DNA of 64,000 nt from Holothuria scabra (GCA_037179385.1 CM074179.1:2356001-2420000); one strand, 5' to 3'. Counted from the first letter of the stretch, positions 41,001 to 56,000 are shown. The notes: generated by a model from the sequence alone, not told the origin. Translations and numbers: made by a program.

Positions 41001-44000
41001 GCAAGCTTTTACCCCCCCCCCCTCCCCAGAATCCATCTGTAACTTTGGTCAATGGCACATCAGTTTGAACTTATAGTGTAGCAGTAATTACCTCTATTTT
41101 AGTATCCGGTGGAATCCAATACCAAATTTTAATGCACAAATTGGTCAATTGTTCATGAGATATTTTCAACCCAATTGCATATCTTTCCATGATGTAGTAA
41201 TTAATTATGTTAATGAATGTAGTAAGCATCGTGTAAATTACTTTTGGAGAAATTTATTTACATACATTTAACAAACTTTTTTATATTATTAACATGTGTG
41301 CCATGAATTAATTTGATTTTATTTGCATATTATATGACAGTTTTCATTAGCTGTGCTGGTAAATACTAATGTTTGTCTGTGTAAGATGTTTCTGGTCCAG
41401 AGATGGAGGAAATTCATGAAAAGAGTCGAAAGTCACACAAGAAAAAGAGAGGCCCTGCAAGTGACCCTGCACCAGGGAAGAGGAGGTCTGCAAGGGTAGG
41501 TAGAATGATTTATGAATATTCATTATCCTGAAGACAAGTAAAAGAAGAATAAGAAATTCTTGTTGGTGACAAAGATGGCCCTTACATGGAAGCTAAGAGA
41601 GTTGCATCTCCAAGGTAGCAATAGTACTGTCATGCTCATGGAAAAAAGTTGTAACTCTGACATCAGTTTGGGACACCTGCTCAACCCTTGTATTATTCTA
41701 GTACAAAAGGGAGCTTTAATTCTAACTCTGATGTTGAGTCAAGATACCTGATCAAACTTCTGTTGTGTTATTCTGGTGAAAAAAGGGAACATTAATTTGG
41801 GTCATATTTAATGCTACAGAATTCCAAATCTAATAGGGTGAGAGACATTGAAGTCCTGTCTCTTTTGTTCTCACAGGTAAGGAATACTGAGAAGAAAAAG
41901 GAAGTCACAGAGTCTATAAATTATCAGGAACTATTGCAGAGATTCCTGCCGTCAACTTTACTTCAAAGGTATGAGTACATGAGTGTTCTTGATTACTTCA
42001 AAATGGCTATTTGTTTGCTTGAAAAACCTGTTATTTTTTTTTTTATTAAATGTCCCATGTAAAGGATACTCTATAGAAACCAATCAGTGTTGAAATGTAA
42101 ATTGTTTTGCAATTTTCATGAACAATATAATTGCTAGATGTAATTAGATCAGCTGGTTTGCGTGTTGAATCCTAAAGCAAGCTTTATAAGTTAGAAGTGT
42201 ACCTCGTGCAATTGTTCTAAAAGAAAGAACATAACACCATGCAATCAGAAACAGAAAAATAAACATAAAACACAGTAGAAGTATGAAAAGGCACATAAAA
42301 TTTCAAAAGGGGAAATTTATTTAATGTTTGGAAATTATCAATATTGTCAAGAGGATACACATTAGCAATCCTAAGCAAGGTGACTGACCCTACCTACTTA
42401 TGAAGGTGGGGGGATAGCTTGACTAGGTACAATTTAGTGGCTACCATGAAGAAAGTTGTGCTTGCTGATTTGTAAAATGTCAAAAGGTTCGCCAGGTCTT
42501 TGCCTTTTTCTTTTAATAACTTTCTTCCTGGTACTTTACAACTTTCCAGTAACTTAGAAGAGCCAACAGACATATTTGAAAGTCCCTCAGCTCAACCTCA
42601 AAGACAGTCAGCTAGCACTAGAGACCTCCCAGACCTACCAGTGACCTGTGACTTATCCGATGGAGAAGCACAAGAAGTGGCGGAGTTTCTTCAGAAAAAT
42701 GAGATGAACTCTGGTGTGATACCTCTGATGAGGAAATACTTGTTTAGCTTATCAAAGCAATTTCATCTGAACTGGTGAGACTTCTGTATCCATGGCAACA
42801 GTCATTTGATATGTAGGAAGTAGTTAAATTTGTATTGCAATAGACCTTGTGTAGAGAGCAAAAAGAATGCCCACCTTTGGAGAAACATTTGTATCAATGC
42901 AAGCTATACCAATAAATATAGACAGTTGATTTATTATCCAATGGTCACTAGTATAGATAACAGTCTCCTCTGTTCATCTAGTGCCCTTCATACGTATATA
43001 TTGTAAAATTAGCATCACTGATTTGTATTAACTTTGTGTATCGTATGAGAAATAAATTTGAAATTGAAACTGAATTAAATATGTGTGTAAGCCTACTTTA
43101 CACACAGGTGGAATTTCACTGAGTGCAGCCATTTTCTTATGGTTTTCCTCTGTGTAAAGTCTACATTGGATCCACCCACAGTCAGGGCTCAAAATAAGCT
43201 TGAAAAAGGGTACAGTCAAAATGAGCTAAATGGCCCTCGGTCTTTGTAATTTCAATGGACATTTACTGAGGGGCATCACAGCCATCAGAAAGGGCCTGAC
43301 AGTGATGGCCATTGGTGCGGCTGGTAATTTTGAGCCCTGCTCAGCTTTGAATTTATTTGCCTCAAAGCTTTGCAAAAGTTTGTAATAAATATTTGTTCCT
43401 GCTTACTAGTTGCTGTCTAATTATCTTTTGATCTTGTCTTAACTTTACAAATTATAAACAGAAACAAGTTATTTATTTTCTGAATAGTCTTGTAACTATG
43501 GAAACTAGAACTAATATGTCATTTCTTGGGAAGGATGGACACCTATTTTTAATATCAAATTATGTATGTGCTGGACAAGAGCAGGTTGATGTTATTGTTC
43601 AAGGTCCGTTGACATGAAACTAACAAAAATGGATATTTGATGTAAGAAGCATTAATAACTAATAGCAACTGCTATTCCCATCAATATCCATCAACAACTG
43701 ACCATTTTACAGGACAATTTCTTATTTGCACTAAATCATGCATAAACATAAGCTGAATATGCAAATCTTGTGATTTTGAAGGTGGGAAATGCCATATATG
43801 GTTAATGTTATCCATTGTGTTTGCAGTGATCATTTCAAGGACATTTGTATTATTAGTAAGTCCTGAGGATTCTATTCTGGAAGTTTAAATTGTGTCCTTG
43901 AAATCATCAGTATCAATTACCAAACCATAAACTATCTCATGAGTAATTAAGAGAGACAAAGTGAACTTTGTGCAACACTGTGAATCATTATTTTTGGATA

Positions 44001-47000
44001 AGAAACATTCAAATTGAGAACAGTAAAAGATACTGGCATAATTTCAACAGATTTTTCCTTAGGAAAACTTACTCCTTAACTGCCAAGTAAAGTCAAGGCA
44101 TTTTTCTGATATGTCACACTACCTTTCAGATAAAATATGTTTGGAATGAACAATATTTTATCATGTTTAATTGTAATGATATACATTTGCTGTTGCTTCA
44201 CACATTCTTACATTCTTAGTTTAATAATTTTAACCATTGCTGTATAATATTTCTTTTAATTTAATAGGCCCAGAAAATTATCATCTGTTTACATCGAAGT
44301 CTACAAAAGGTTTAGGAAACATATCACAACCCCAGCTTTGTTCTTGTAAGTACTTTTCAGCAATAGTAATATTAACTACAATTAAAATAAATAAATGAAC
44401 CCTTCTCTCTCATGTAACTTGCCCCCCCCGTGGGCTGGGGGTTGTAGAATATGCCAACAGTTTTTTCTTTCTGTCGTAAGAGGCGACTAGAGTGAAGTCA
44501 AACTTGTCCTGAACTTGAACTATACTTGGAAATCAATTAAAACTTGAATGACACTATATAACACATTCCTGTTGGTGTGTCGTTAAATATTATCTAACTA
44601 AACCATGTAGCTTACCTATCATTGCATCGTTGAAATATTATACAAATGTTTAAATTTATTCACTTTATTTGAAACAGTCTAGTGGACAATGCATTTCTGG
44701 TGTCATTCTTGTACAACCCACATTACCTGCTTTTGTTTTCTTTTGAAAGTATGTTTGTATGACTTTGAAAAGGTTTTCATTCTCATACACGGCATGCTGA
44801 ATAGAAAGGGCTTGTGCTGTCAAGTCACTCTGTATTAGTAAGAAATTGAACACACATTAGCATAAGATTAAGTGGTTTCCAGATCATCAGAGACTGTTAA
44901 CTTGCGTGGTACAAGAAAAACATCAAGTTATTGTGCAATCTATCATGTTAAATTGAGTTTATAAACTTAAACAGGTTTGATCGAAGTTCAGAATTAATCC
45001 ATAAGGGTGGGTGTTGACCAATACATGAACTCATGCTTCAAGTTTTGTGTAAGGTATTGTGGTATTGTTGAAGTTTGAATGAGGTTATTTCATTGAAGTG
45101 GTTGCAACATTTTAGTTCATTATCTTGGCCCTTGTTAAGGCAAAGTTGGCTAGTTTATTGTCCACCTGAAGGTGCTTCTGTCCGATTTGCAACCTTCTTT
45201 GTCGGCCGGGCAACAAATTTTAGTGGAAAGCCTATGCCAAGCTGGAGGAAAGCCAGAGTACACAGAGCAAACCCACATATATCCAGTTGGATTCAAACCC
45301 ACATATAACCCAGTGGGATTCAAACCCACATATAACCAGTGGGATTCAAACCCACATATACCCAGTGGGATTCAAACCCACATATACCCAGTGGGATTCA
45401 AACCCACATATACCCAGTGGGATTCAAACCCACATATACCCAGTGGGATTCAAACCCACATATACCCAGTGGGATTCAAACCCACATATACCCAGTGGGA
45501 TTCAAACCCACATATACCCAGTGGGATTCAAACCCACATATACCCAGTGGGATTCAAACCCACATATACCCAGTGGGATTCAAACCCACATATACCCAGT
45601 GGGATTCAAACCCACATATACCCAGTGGGATTCAAACCCACATATACCCAGTGGGATTCAAACCCACATATACCCAGTGGGATTCAAACCCATGCGCATG
45701 TGAAATGCATTGGTTCACAGCAGCTGTAATAGACCAGACTCTTCCCCTCGACAACCCAGGACAAATAAGATCAATAAGATCAGGGCAAATAAGATCAACA
45801 TATACTGATATTTATATAAAATACCAGTCAAAATTGAATCAACACAACTAAATACATACTATAGACTCACTCTACCTTTGGTTTTTGGTTCCTTGTGTAA
45901 CAAAGGAACCTATGCAGTCACCTTGGCGTATGTATGTGTGTGTGTGTGTGTATGTGTGTGTGTGTGTGTATGTGACGGATTGGAATGCGAGGTATGTGGT
46001 GCGATAACTCAATAACCGAGTGATCAATTTTTTTCAAACTTGGTATGTATGTAGATGTTGTGGAGTAGATGTGCCCTATCGTTTTTGGTGGAGGTCAAAG
46101 GTCACTGGTGATCACCAGAGGCCAAAAACTGAATTTCTGTTAGTAGCTGTAACTCAGTATCCGTTGTTCAAGCAGTGGCATCATTTTAGGATAAGTTAGA
46201 TTGGTAGGAGGTGAAAATGTTGGTACATTAACCAAAATAATTGGAAAGGGTCAAAAGGTCAAAAAGTAATGTTTTATTGATATCTTGCCACTGAAACATT
46301 TTAGAGGGGTGGTGTAATGGAGATTTGTGTTCGTCTAAGTGAAATGCACGTATGACCCCCCTTGACCTCACTTGACCTCATTTGACCTTTTGACCTTTGT
46401 GACTTTTTTGTGTTGTCAAGATTTGTCTTGATCAGACGAACCAAAAAGGCTATTACACTACCCTCCTACAATGTTCGTTACTTGAGTTACTGATATTTAA
46501 ATGACAGGCTAGTGTGTACATGTAGGTCATATGTAGGCCTGTTGCAATGCCAGGTATGCGGTGCAATTACTCAATAACCATGTAACATAGTGGAAATAAT
46601 GGAAAGTTGTGTTCGTCTAAGTAAAGTGCACGTGAAGACTCTTTGGGTCTTTGTTCAATTGGTTTAAAAGTCCAGCTGAAGTTTAATGCCTTTAGACAAA
46701 TGCAATGTATAAAAGAAAAGAAGAATTATAACCCCCTCTCAGTCTAAAAGCAGTTTAGTTAACAATCAGGACAGTAATGCAATTATTATTAAAAACAACC
46801 TTTTCCTCACATACAGTATTGAATAAAGTTATTCACAGTGCAAGCTAAGATTCCAATTTCAATAGTAAAATATGAAAGCAGTTTCTCTTCTTTACCTCTG
46901 CTTTTACCCTAGGGACTACAATGCTGTTTCTAACACCCTCTTTAGGTTAAAAGGTCAAGTTGAAAGTCATTTATTAGATTCTACAGAGCTATGTTTGTTT

Positions 47001-50000
47001 CTTGGTCTTCTAGCCAAATTGTGAAGAAGTAATTGGTGGTAATAAATCACTATCGGGCTGCCTTTAGTAGCAGAATTGTGGGCTTTTCCTTATTTTTGCT
47101 TTTCAGGCAAACACATTGGGTAGTCTAAAGGACAACCATGACATAATTTCTAGTCATCCATCATAAATTTTGGTGGTCAGGAATGACCAGATGACTGTTA
47201 AATTTCTTTGGTGCAGAAGAGACTGTGTTTATTTAAAATCAGTTTTGATCTACTTTGACTGTATTTGACCTTTGTGACTTCTTTTTAAGGTCTGGATTTG
47301 AATTGTTGAGATTGACCAAAAAGGCAATTAACTAACCTCCTATACTACCCCAAACTCAAGTAAATGACATTTTAGTGAAAGGTGATGAATGTATTTGTCG
47401 CATGGAAGTGGGCAGTGTGCAGTGTGCACTGTGCAGTGTGATAGTTTGAAAAGTTTAGTGTTCCATTTCTCTCAAACGGCAAGTGCTTGTATGATTTTGA
47501 AATTTAATGTGCCCCTATGTTTTTGGGTGATGGCCAAAAGTCATTGGGGTTAAAGGTGCAAATTATGCCTTACCTTGGGACTACCTTAATACAATATCAT
47601 CTTTAATGCAAGGAACCATAGTGCCCTTGGGCTCTTGTTAGTTGTATTTTTTCATGTTTCATGTTCAGAAAGTCAATTGGTTCTTACTGGACCATATTGA
47701 AAGTGATTTTAGAGTGTACCTCAATGTTTATTCATGATACTGTGTGTCATTCTTAAAGTGAAATCGATAGCATCAATAATTACAAGCAGTTTCACATAGA
47801 TCACACATTATCTCACAGTGCCAGCAATGTCTTCTTTTTATTTTCTGTATATAATTTTTTTTTTTTGTTATAGCCAAGATCAGAGTGATCAATACAAACG
47901 TGACCTTGGTGTGGCCTCTCTTGTCTACATGGAAGTAGCTGTTGATAAATGTAGGCACTCAAAACCTCTTGAAAAATGGTGAGTGTGTTTAAAATGTATC
48001 ATTATATGTTATATCATATGCTAAGAAGCAGGTATTCAATACCAAAGACACTTTGTGTTATTAGTTCTGCTGGTAATATGTTCTATTGTTGCAGTCTTTG
48101 ACTTGACTGAGTTGTGATGTGTTAGTTACTTTCTGTTCTTTGTTTTTCCATGTTTGGTTTGCTTGCCCTACCAGAATTTCTACATTATACATTATACAGT
48201 AGGTTTTAAGGTCTAGCAGTATGTTTAAATGTGGGTGTTTATGAGACATATCTGAGAGCATAGTAGGAATAATTCTGATGCTTTGAAAAATGTTTCTCCA
48301 CCCAAAAGATAATGAATAATTTTATGCACAGTGAAAATATTAATGATTTTAAAAAAATAGAACCTATTGCCATTATGCATTACACTCTGCAAAAACATTG
48401 AAGTAGAGAAAACAATCCCTGGCCTCACAACCATGTCGGAAAAAGTACCCTTAGAACAATCTCGTCAGGAACTGTTCTCAGTACTAATTATCTGCCCATT
48501 TAGGCCTTTGAAAATGACCATGAAGGTTGACATTTGATAGCACTTTATCTCAGAATAAACTGAAAGGGGATGTAGCCTTTCAATGTACTGTAAGTAATTT
48601 GATTCCCTTTTTGCCAGCACTTATTTCAGGATTTGTTGTAAGTTGTTATTTGAACCCCAAAGTTGTTGGGCTTCTATTGTACCAGAGTGGTAATCAAATC
48701 TGCTGCTCATTGAAGCAGCTAATTGGAGTAACGGACCAGTGGTCGGGTACTATAATTGGGAACGGCAGTTTTTTCCTAAAAACTGCGGTAGCCATGACGG
48801 ATCTCCTTAAAGGATAATATCCCGTAATGACTGGAAAGAAAGGCTTTGTGAGATGCTAGATTAAATCATTGGGTTAGATGCTGAGGTGTAAAACCTTATC
48901 TAGATGATATACTTAGCCAAGCTTCAGCCATTTCTTGTTTATGCAGTCATCATCTGAGTCACCATTTACCAGCTTTGCTGAGGCAGCTGCAGCTGTTGAC
49001 CTTATGCATTGACAGCACACTGACATCATCCTTGAGGGCAAAACAATGGAACATGTGGCTGCATGCATATGAATTCACCCTGCACATGTAGCAGACTATG
49101 TGCATATTCAACTGGTTGACAAATCAGCTGTCTGCATTTGTCTGTGTTGGTTTGTTTTGCCCCCAAAGGATGGCATACTTTTGTTTTGTGACATCATATG
49201 CATAAAGCCTATACATTGTTTATACTGACTTCCATCTGAATCACCATCTGTTGGCTGTTTGAGGCAGCTTTACCCTGGCTACTTTGACATGTTTCCCTAA
49301 TTTTACTCTTCTCACAGTTTGGGCAAATTCTTCCAACAAGATATGATCTATGTTGAAGACCTTAGTGTAATGCAGGTTTTGATGAAAGAATTGTGGCCAG
49401 AATTCCCTGTTAGAGGTATGTGAACATATATATATTAGTTAGTTAGACAGGATTTAATAACACACCAATGCAAATGTGTTTTTAAGTGTCAGCTGGATAA
49501 ATAAGTAAAGTTCAAACATGGTATCAAATTTGGTTCAAGTTAAAATTGGGTTTCAGATACGAACCAAATAGTTCAAGTCCTCCCTGTTAGTTGCCTCTCA
49601 CAACAGACCGGTATTATCATGTGGATACTCTTCAATGCCCAAACCACAAGGGGAACAATGTAAAAAGGCACTAGGCAAATAAATACAGGTGGACCTTGCC
49701 CAAGGGTGTGCTGGAGGTAGTTTTGGCAAAGGGTAACCTCATTAAACAAACTTCACAAATGGATGCAGTTTTAAGTCCTACCCAGGATCATATGTGAGCA
49801 TAGAAGACCTAGCTTGGTTGATAAAACCAGGTACTGTGAGTGAAGTATTTGCTGTGTACAACTTAATGTTTTCAAACTTTTTCAATGTACTAAATCTCTG
49901 TTTTTGATTCCTCAGTGTACTGGATGAAGGCACATAACTTTGTTAGTGAGGGTAAGACTGCCGAGGCTGTGAATGCTTATGACGTGGTGAGTATGCTGCC

Positions 50001-53000
50001 ACTTAATTCTCATGTTTTGTAGTAATAAATGAGTTCGAAGTTTTTATCTGTGCATGATATAGTGAATTTTCTGTTTAGGTCAGCTGGTAACAAAATTTTT
50101 TAAAAAGGCATGCCTGCACACAATGGAATTTTTTGGTAACATACATTTTGTGCAGATGTTTGTTTACATCCTGCAATCAGCTGTTAACACACATAAAAGT
50201 GTTATTCTGTGACCTTTGATCTATTGCACAATGCTGCTCCCTGAAGAAACTTGTCTATTGTGACGTAAGTTGCTAGGGTATTGGCAACAGTTGTTAGAAG
50301 AGAAAAAGAGCATTTACTGAGAACTGGTTCCTTTTTTTTCACAGTGCTGTCAGCTTTTGGATACCTTTGACCTTTCAGAGAAGGTCATTCATCTTCCTAA
50401 TATACACCAGGACAAGATAATTACTAAAGGTTTGTAGGTTAAATATAACTCACTCAAGCTGGCAATTTGAAATTTTTGTTTAGGCTACTAGGAGAAGTCA
50501 AGAATGGTAACTGTGTTAGCAAAATTTGCAAAGGTTTTGGATACATTTTGTTGCATGCAATATCTGTTATTAAAACAAATAATGTTGTAACAAATATTTA
50601 AAGAGGGTTTTGCACATGATGACATTTACTTCCCTGCCAAGAAACCTAGAACTTGAGAGAGGAAAGATGCATCTTATTGATAACATTATGCATCTCCAAA
50701 ACGTTTTATGAATCAGGCCTTAAATTTGAACACATGCAAGTAAAATTGCACACCTTCCCTTATGTCACTGTAAGGAAATTGTGAATTTTTGCACACCTAG
50801 ATGAACAATGGAAACTCAGAAAGACATTTATCAAAGTTTGGTAAAACAGAACACCTACTGCACTTCTTAATTTCCTAGGTATTATGATTTACAGCATGCA
50901 TGGAAAACCTTAAAATCAAGGTCTGATGAATTTAGACTACTTGTGTTTGATTTTTTTTTTGTCTTACAGAAATTGTTGAAGCTAAGAAGGACTCTCTTCG
51001 TAGAACCCAGTCACATGAAGAAATCTTGAAACTGTTTGAAGGAGGACATTATGAGAGGGTGGTTGACATCCTTAGACCAGTGGTAGATACCCCCAGGATA
51101 GATGGAGATGAGAAGGAACAGTTTAAACAGAAATTGATGCTGGTGGAGGCTTTGTTAAAAGTCAGAGATTTCAAGGTATGGGAAGAAATAGATGTTGCAA
51201 CTTGAAACATTTGGTTTATCTTGTCAATTTAGTGTTGTCAGGTGATGTATGTGTTAGCTTAGATTTGTTTCATAGGTTCTTAGGAGGGGCAGAGAGGGAG
51301 AGAAAGAAGAGTGAGGGGGGCAATTACTGTTCTAAGAAGAGTGAGGGGGGCAATTACTGTCCTAAGAAGAGTGAGGGGGCAATTACTGTCCTAAGAAGAG
51401 TGAGGGGGGCAATTACTGTCCTAAGAAGAGTGAGGGGGGCAATAACTGTCCTAAGAAGAGTGAGGGGGGCAATTACTGTCCTAAGAAGAGTGAGGGGGGC
51501 AATTACTGTCCTAAGAAGAGTGAGGGGGGCAATTACTGTCCTAAGAAGAGTGAGGGGGGCAATTTATGTCCTATGAATTGTTAGTTGGTTTAGGTAAATG
51601 ATATTTAAAGACATACCAACACAATTTTGTTATAAAGTGTCAGTCAGATAAAAAGGTAAAGTTTAAACGTTGTTTCCACGGACTTATATGGACACAGCAT
51701 GTAACGTATAGGTCCTATCCGGAGATGGTCGCCACTGACTGAGCAAGATTGCCACCGTGAAGCTATAAATCATCTGATTTGACGACGACTCTGTAATATT
51801 TAAAGCAAAAGTTAAATTTGAATGGGAAACAATATCATATTCCTGCAATGCGTGAAGTGATTTTGACCTTACCTTGCCATATTTCAAAAATATTTCAACT
51901 TTCTTGCAAAATATGGTAACATACTTGAGCAAGTCCAAACTTTCACACAAAAACATAGCATACAGCCATCTTGGTGTTATTTTTCGCACCCATACGGTAG
52001 CGACAATGTACCATGCAGTATGCTCTGTCCATGTATAGGAAGTCTGTGGTTGTTTCACATACGGTTCAAGTTCTGTTTCTAATGGACATCGAATATAGCC
52101 TTTGCCTTACACACTTCTCACGACAGGCAGGAAATGTCATGGGCGTATTCTACAACCCCAGTCCCCAGGGGGATAGTGTTGGTACAGTTCTGTGAAATCA
52201 TGTGAATTTGGTCTATTAATCAATAAAAAACTCCTGCTTTTGAAAGTGTCTTGGGATTCATATTGCTTTTGTTCCTTTACTATAGGTTTCTTGTGTAGCT
52301 TTCCTTATCTAAAAAGTAATTCCAAAGCTTAATATCACTAACCTCATGTCATTCTGTTCTTTCTCTCTCCTTAACTATGACTGTCTATTTTGTCTTGCAG
52401 AACATGGTTACCTGTTTACATAAAATTTTGAAGGAGTACTGGGAAGAAATGCAAACTTTAGAGGACTTCAAGACCAGAACAGTGAGGATGAATCAAGTCG
52501 ACAAGTTCTTTGAGCTTTTTGTAGGGTGAGTCTTTGGGGAAAGAAATTTTTGTAAATTAAAAAGTCTCAGATTATGTGACATTTAGATACCCATGACTGG
52601 CACTAAATTTGTTCATCATATAATCCTAATTTGACAAAGTGTAAATCAAATTTTGTGTCAATATATTTGTTTAACAAATCTGATTTCAAGCAAAAGTATA
52701 AAGTTTTGACTAAATATATGTGGTGGAGTTTAGTTGCAAATCCTCTTTAGTAGAAAAAGAGCCACATTGGAGAATACATTAGGACTGAATTACTTTCAAA
52801 ACTTTTTGTTTATGTAAGTTTTAATTGAATGATGTCCTCATTGGTTGGAAAAGTTAGGAAGTTGCGAGGCTTCTTTCCAGTGCAATTTGGGCATCTGGAG
52901 GAAAATGTTTGCAATTGAAAGGAAGTTAGCCTTTTCTGTAAATGACAGTGTGAGGAAAATTTTGTGAAATTTTACTTCCTTGGAAATAACCCCACTCCCT

Positions 53001-56000
53001 TCCTAGGAAATAATCATTTTTTTCCTCCGAATGCTCTACCAGAGCAGTAATAGGGTCATAAAAGTGGTTTGTAATTGAGATGTAAAATTACAAAAGAAGG
53101 AGGGGGGGGAGAGGAGGAGACACATGTATGTTTTGATATCATAATCATACCATATCATAATTATCTTACCCCTCAAGCATATCTGTTACCAAACGTTGGG
53201 ATGTATCTTACTTAATGTAGCCTTTCAAGTGACTCCTTCTTGACTCCTTCTTGGCTTTTACTTTTCCTGGAATGTTCTACTCAATCCTCTTTTTGCTGTC
53301 AGAGGAGATTTATTTACATAGTACTGAAAAACTGTCTTGAACAGACATGCAAATGCAGTTAATATGTCATGAAAACTGTCAATGAATGAAGCTTTTATTT
53401 AAGTGTTAAGAATGCCCTTCTTTTGGATTTATTTAATGCTATTTTTCCCCTTTTTAATGAGAATTACGATACCGTTTCAAAGCTATTAGGATACCAATAT
53501 CACAGAATTTGCAACAGTGGCAAACATTTACTGACATCCCATTCTTTCATTCATCAGCATGCTGTAAGAACTAGTTTGTTTTTGGTGAGGGAGGCATAGA
53601 AATGCACACACGGTCTTGAAAGATTAGTCCCATTTTCTCATCCAAGTCCACTTGATCTAGCTGCTAATTACTGCAGATAAAAAATATTGTCATCACCCTT
53701 GCAATCATTTGTCTTCTCCTCTTCCTCCAGAGCCCTGTCAGAATCTTCAGCTTTCCTGCGAGATGTGTATCAGGGGGTCATCGCACAGTTGACACATCTC
53801 ATCATTGATATGATAGCATGGACCATGGAACACTTTGATGCCTCACTGGTAGAAATGATAGCCCCTCCCCCACCACCCACCATACTTCATTGGGCAATTT
53901 TATTCCACATCATTAAAAGGTTTTTAAAAAGTCCTGTTGTTTTGTAATTTGATTCTAAGAAGATATTTTAAGGCCCTTTTTTTGGTTTAAGTGTAGCTTG
54001 TAAAAGCCTCACACAATGTTTAATAAGTCCAAGCTGTGAATATATTGATAACAGAAATACAGATAAATGGAGCGACAAGTTTTGTGAAAGTTTGCAATAT
54101 TTTATTGGAACTTTTGGTTAACAACCATGAACAGATAATGAATCATTATTATGAAAACAAAAATACAGTTCACCCATTTGGTAGATTCTTCTGTCTGTCT
54201 GCTCATAGTAGTTTCGTCTTTTGTATGGTTGAATCAATGGAGGTTTTACAGCTACATTCTCTTTCTTAATGTGCACAGGACTAAGCCAGTGTCATTTCCT
54301 GTGAAGAATTGGTTTCGAAGTTAATATGTGTAAGGTGCAACCCCTAAACGATAACTTCCTTAGCATAAGTGCTTTTCTATAGTATAACCAGATCAGCACA
54401 AGTGCACCCAAAGTGTAACAAATATTACCAAATGATTCTACCAAGGTGCCAGATGTCCCTAATAGACGCTCATACTACGGCATGCATGGCCAAGATATGC
54501 TCAAACAGTTATTACGTACATTAATACTTCCACTTGGTAAGGCACATATTGCCTTTAGCAACTGTACTGAACAAAATACAAACTAAATCTAAAGAAACTG
54601 TTAATATGATGCATGTGCTGATAAAGGTAAAGATGATCCATCCAAGTTTTATTGATCAGAATCAATTCTGATAGGTTTGTAAATTGTAAACTAGTTGAGA
54701 ATAATGGCCCATAATATTCTTTTAGAAACCTCTGGCTGCTAATTTTCTCCTTTTCTGCACCCCACCGTTTCAAACCTTGTTGGCAATGTATTAAAGTGTA
54801 CCTCAAGTCAACAAATTGAAAAATATATATTAAAGAACACGAAAAAATGAATTCAAACAGTCCAACTCCCATCTTCATAGGACATTCTTGAGCAGTGGTA
54901 TGAAAATGTTTAAGTTTACTCATGCAAATTTAAATGGTATAGTACATTGCACACTAATTTGCGGTGTCTCTTTTGTTGTACTACTCAAATTACAATCTTT
55001 GTATTTCTTTGTTTTTCTGAAAGATAGCACTCTTGCTCTTATGGGATGATGTAATTAATTAATTGAGCCCTCTTTGTGCAACATGCTATGTAAGCAAGTA
55101 GGAAGTGCTCAAGGTCATAAAAACGTTTTTAATTTTAAGGGAAATAAGCCAGTAATGTGAGTTGTACAACAAGAAAGTCAACAAGAAAGTTATTGAGCAA
55201 AGGACTTATTTGTTTTTTAGTGAATAAATTTCAAGGTTTTAAATCTTGTCCCAATAATGCCCTATGAAGATGGAAGTTGGACTGTTAGAATTCATTTTTC
55301 ATGCTGTTTAATATATATTTTTGAATTTTTTGACTTGAGGTACACTTTTAGTTGGATAGAACTGTGGGCCCTGCCTTGAAATAAATTATATTTATCATCC
55401 TAATAACAGTGAAGAAGATAAATTAGAAGAAAAGAAGATTCCAGTTGCTATGGAGACAAACTCATTGTCACCTGACCATCGGAGTGACAGCCCAGTGCCT
55501 ATGATGCCCTCTTCACTTATGCTGCTAGACACAGCCCATGAATATTTGGGAAGGTACTGTTGAATGTTATTATTTTCTAGTAACTCAACTTGGACCACAA
55601 CCCAGTGATTGGGAATCAAGAGTTTACACCTTAAGATAAATTGTAAATTGGGATTTACCTCACAGTTGGTCAAAATTTATAGAAATGTCAGCTCTTGATC
55701 ACTGGCCTTTAATGAAAGTGCTAGGTAATTTATATTTTAAATTGTCTTCAAAGAACTGGCCAGGTCATACCACAGACTTTAAAAATGAATCCTATTGCTA
55801 TTGAGCTAGGTGTTCAGCTAGGCAATGGAGTTGGGAAAACAAGCCAGTGAGCCACATCTGGAAAATGGCAGGGGCTGGCTTGACTTTAACCGAGTGGTTA
55901 GAAAGTGTGCCATAAAACTTCATCTAACTAACTAACTAACCAACTTATACTAATTCAAAATTTAATGCTATTTGGTTTGAATTTTCAGAAAATCTTGGTG

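Noticed and set aside
45172..45851. Long overlapping plus-strand open frames with a repeating [15 protein letters not shown] peptide
   Set aside because: They are the 26-bp minisatellite read in three frames; the unit simply lacks stops. No splice or start context supports a protein.
51178..51576. Open frame with repeated [10 protein letters not shown]
   Set aside because: It is the 30-bp minisatellite in intron 20; the frame starts at the exon donor and has no homologue I recognise.
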